64,000 nt of DNA from Gallionellaceae bacterium (GTDB lineage Bacteria > Pseudomonadota > Gammaproteobacteria > Burkholderiales > Thiobacillaceae). The translations under genes and the position numbers were made by a program. Shown here piece by piece: positions 63,727 to 64,000 of this stretch. Where the stretch lies: contig JAQTLU010000004.1 in NCBI GenBank assembly GCA_028714735.1, positions 1-64,000 of the forward strand, in the 5' to 3' direction. The stretch's first letter is position 1. Each line of letters starts with the position of its first letter. The notes under the pieces are model-generated. The model was not told the DNA's origin. It was given only the letters and a program-made list of their open reading frames with translations, and made no database searches.

Positions 63727-64000
63727 ATGGTACGCATGGAAACCCCGGTATGCGATTTCGGCTGGCCGGCCCCCGACTTCGACCTGCCCGGCGTCGACGG
63801 CAAGCGTTACACATTGAAGGAAGCGGCCGGCCGCAACGGCCTGCTGGTGATGTTCATCTGCAACCACTGCCCCTACGTGCAGGCGGTCATCCAGCGCATC
63901 GTGCGCGATGCCGGCGACCTTCAGGCCCTGGGCGTTGGCGCCATCGCCATCATGTCGAACGACCCTACCGACTACCCGGAGGATTCCTTCGCCAACATGA
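63727..64000 (+). CDS. Thioredoxin-like (redoxin) family protein, 3' end beyond the window
   Basis: The ninety-one visible codons start at ATG 63727, with GGAGG (63716-63720) six bases upstream. The sequence has the family pattern APDFDLPGVDGKRYTLKEA and LLVMFICNHCPYVQAV, with a CNHCPY motif in place of the CxxC of thioredoxin. Only the N-terminal half is visible; the window ends in the codons after SFANM. It is divergent from rsmE. Confidence 0.88.
   Translation, partial: MVRMETPVCDFGWPAPDFDLPGVDGKRYTLKEAAGRNGLLVMFICNHCPYVQAVIQRIVRDAGDLQALGVGAIAIMSNDPTDYPEDSFANM

Overview
The window looks like a high-GC betaproteobacterial chromosome segment. The codon usage is strongly G/C at third positions. 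The gene orders def-fmt-htpX-rsmB-DUF4390-ntrY-ntrX-trkA-trkH, LysM-dprA-smg-topA, trxA-rho and groES-groEL with a CIRCE operator are all typical of that class. Several features fit an environmental, metabolically flexible relative of Thiobacillus or Rhodocyclales, but no 16S or other species-level marker is present, so the genus is left open.

Layout. 1-760 is an accessory patch: the first codons of a transposase, an integron attC-like site and a reversed small membrane-protein cassette. 760-2350 is an SAH riboswitch with ahcY. 2420-4500 holds a DUF4870 protein and an RhlE-type RNA helicase, followed by about 500 bp of nested inverted repeats. 5158-8736 (minus) is DUF4212-symporter-small membrane protein-hemE. 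8848-13856 (plus) has two small proteins, an OmpR/QseC-type two-component pair and a second DUF4212-symporter module. 13963-20785 carries Kup, a DnaQ-like exonuclease with a cNMP/CBS/DUF294 signalling protein, and a TctDE-like pair. 20789-25621 is an NtrC-type pair divergent from a porin-like protein and a PstS-like protein. 25787-30180 is a compact operon of a thermostable-hemolysin-family protein, AMP-dependent ligase, heme-oxygenase-like (probable diiron) enzyme, TPR protein and SDR. It is the best candidate for an uncharacterised pathway.

30255-32377 is groESL. 32568-36862 is an HDOD-GAF histidine kinase coupled to a REC-PAS-GGDEF-EAL protein. Two tRNA genes (Glu, Ala) precede mlaA-greB. 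From 50574 down to 38756 a long minus-strand run encodes protein maturation (def, fmt, htpX, rsmB), the NtrYX pair, the Trk potassium system, a TPR protein, YggX and UbiE. 50667-55847 (plus) is LysM-dprA-smg-topA, followed by a 2-Cys peroxiredoxin, a receiver-like small protein, fdxA (minus), trxA-rho, a lipoprotein, an ABC-F protein, argA, rsmE and the start of a thioredoxin-like gene cut by the window end.

Most of the window is core genome with many signalling proteins: six complete two-component pairs, counting the HDOD kinase with its EAL partner. Accessory signals are concentrated at the left edge, in the repeat block at 4.6-5.1 kb, in a repeat translated within a kinase at 19.3 kb, in the groES-groEL spacer, and in the 25.8-30.2 kb operon.
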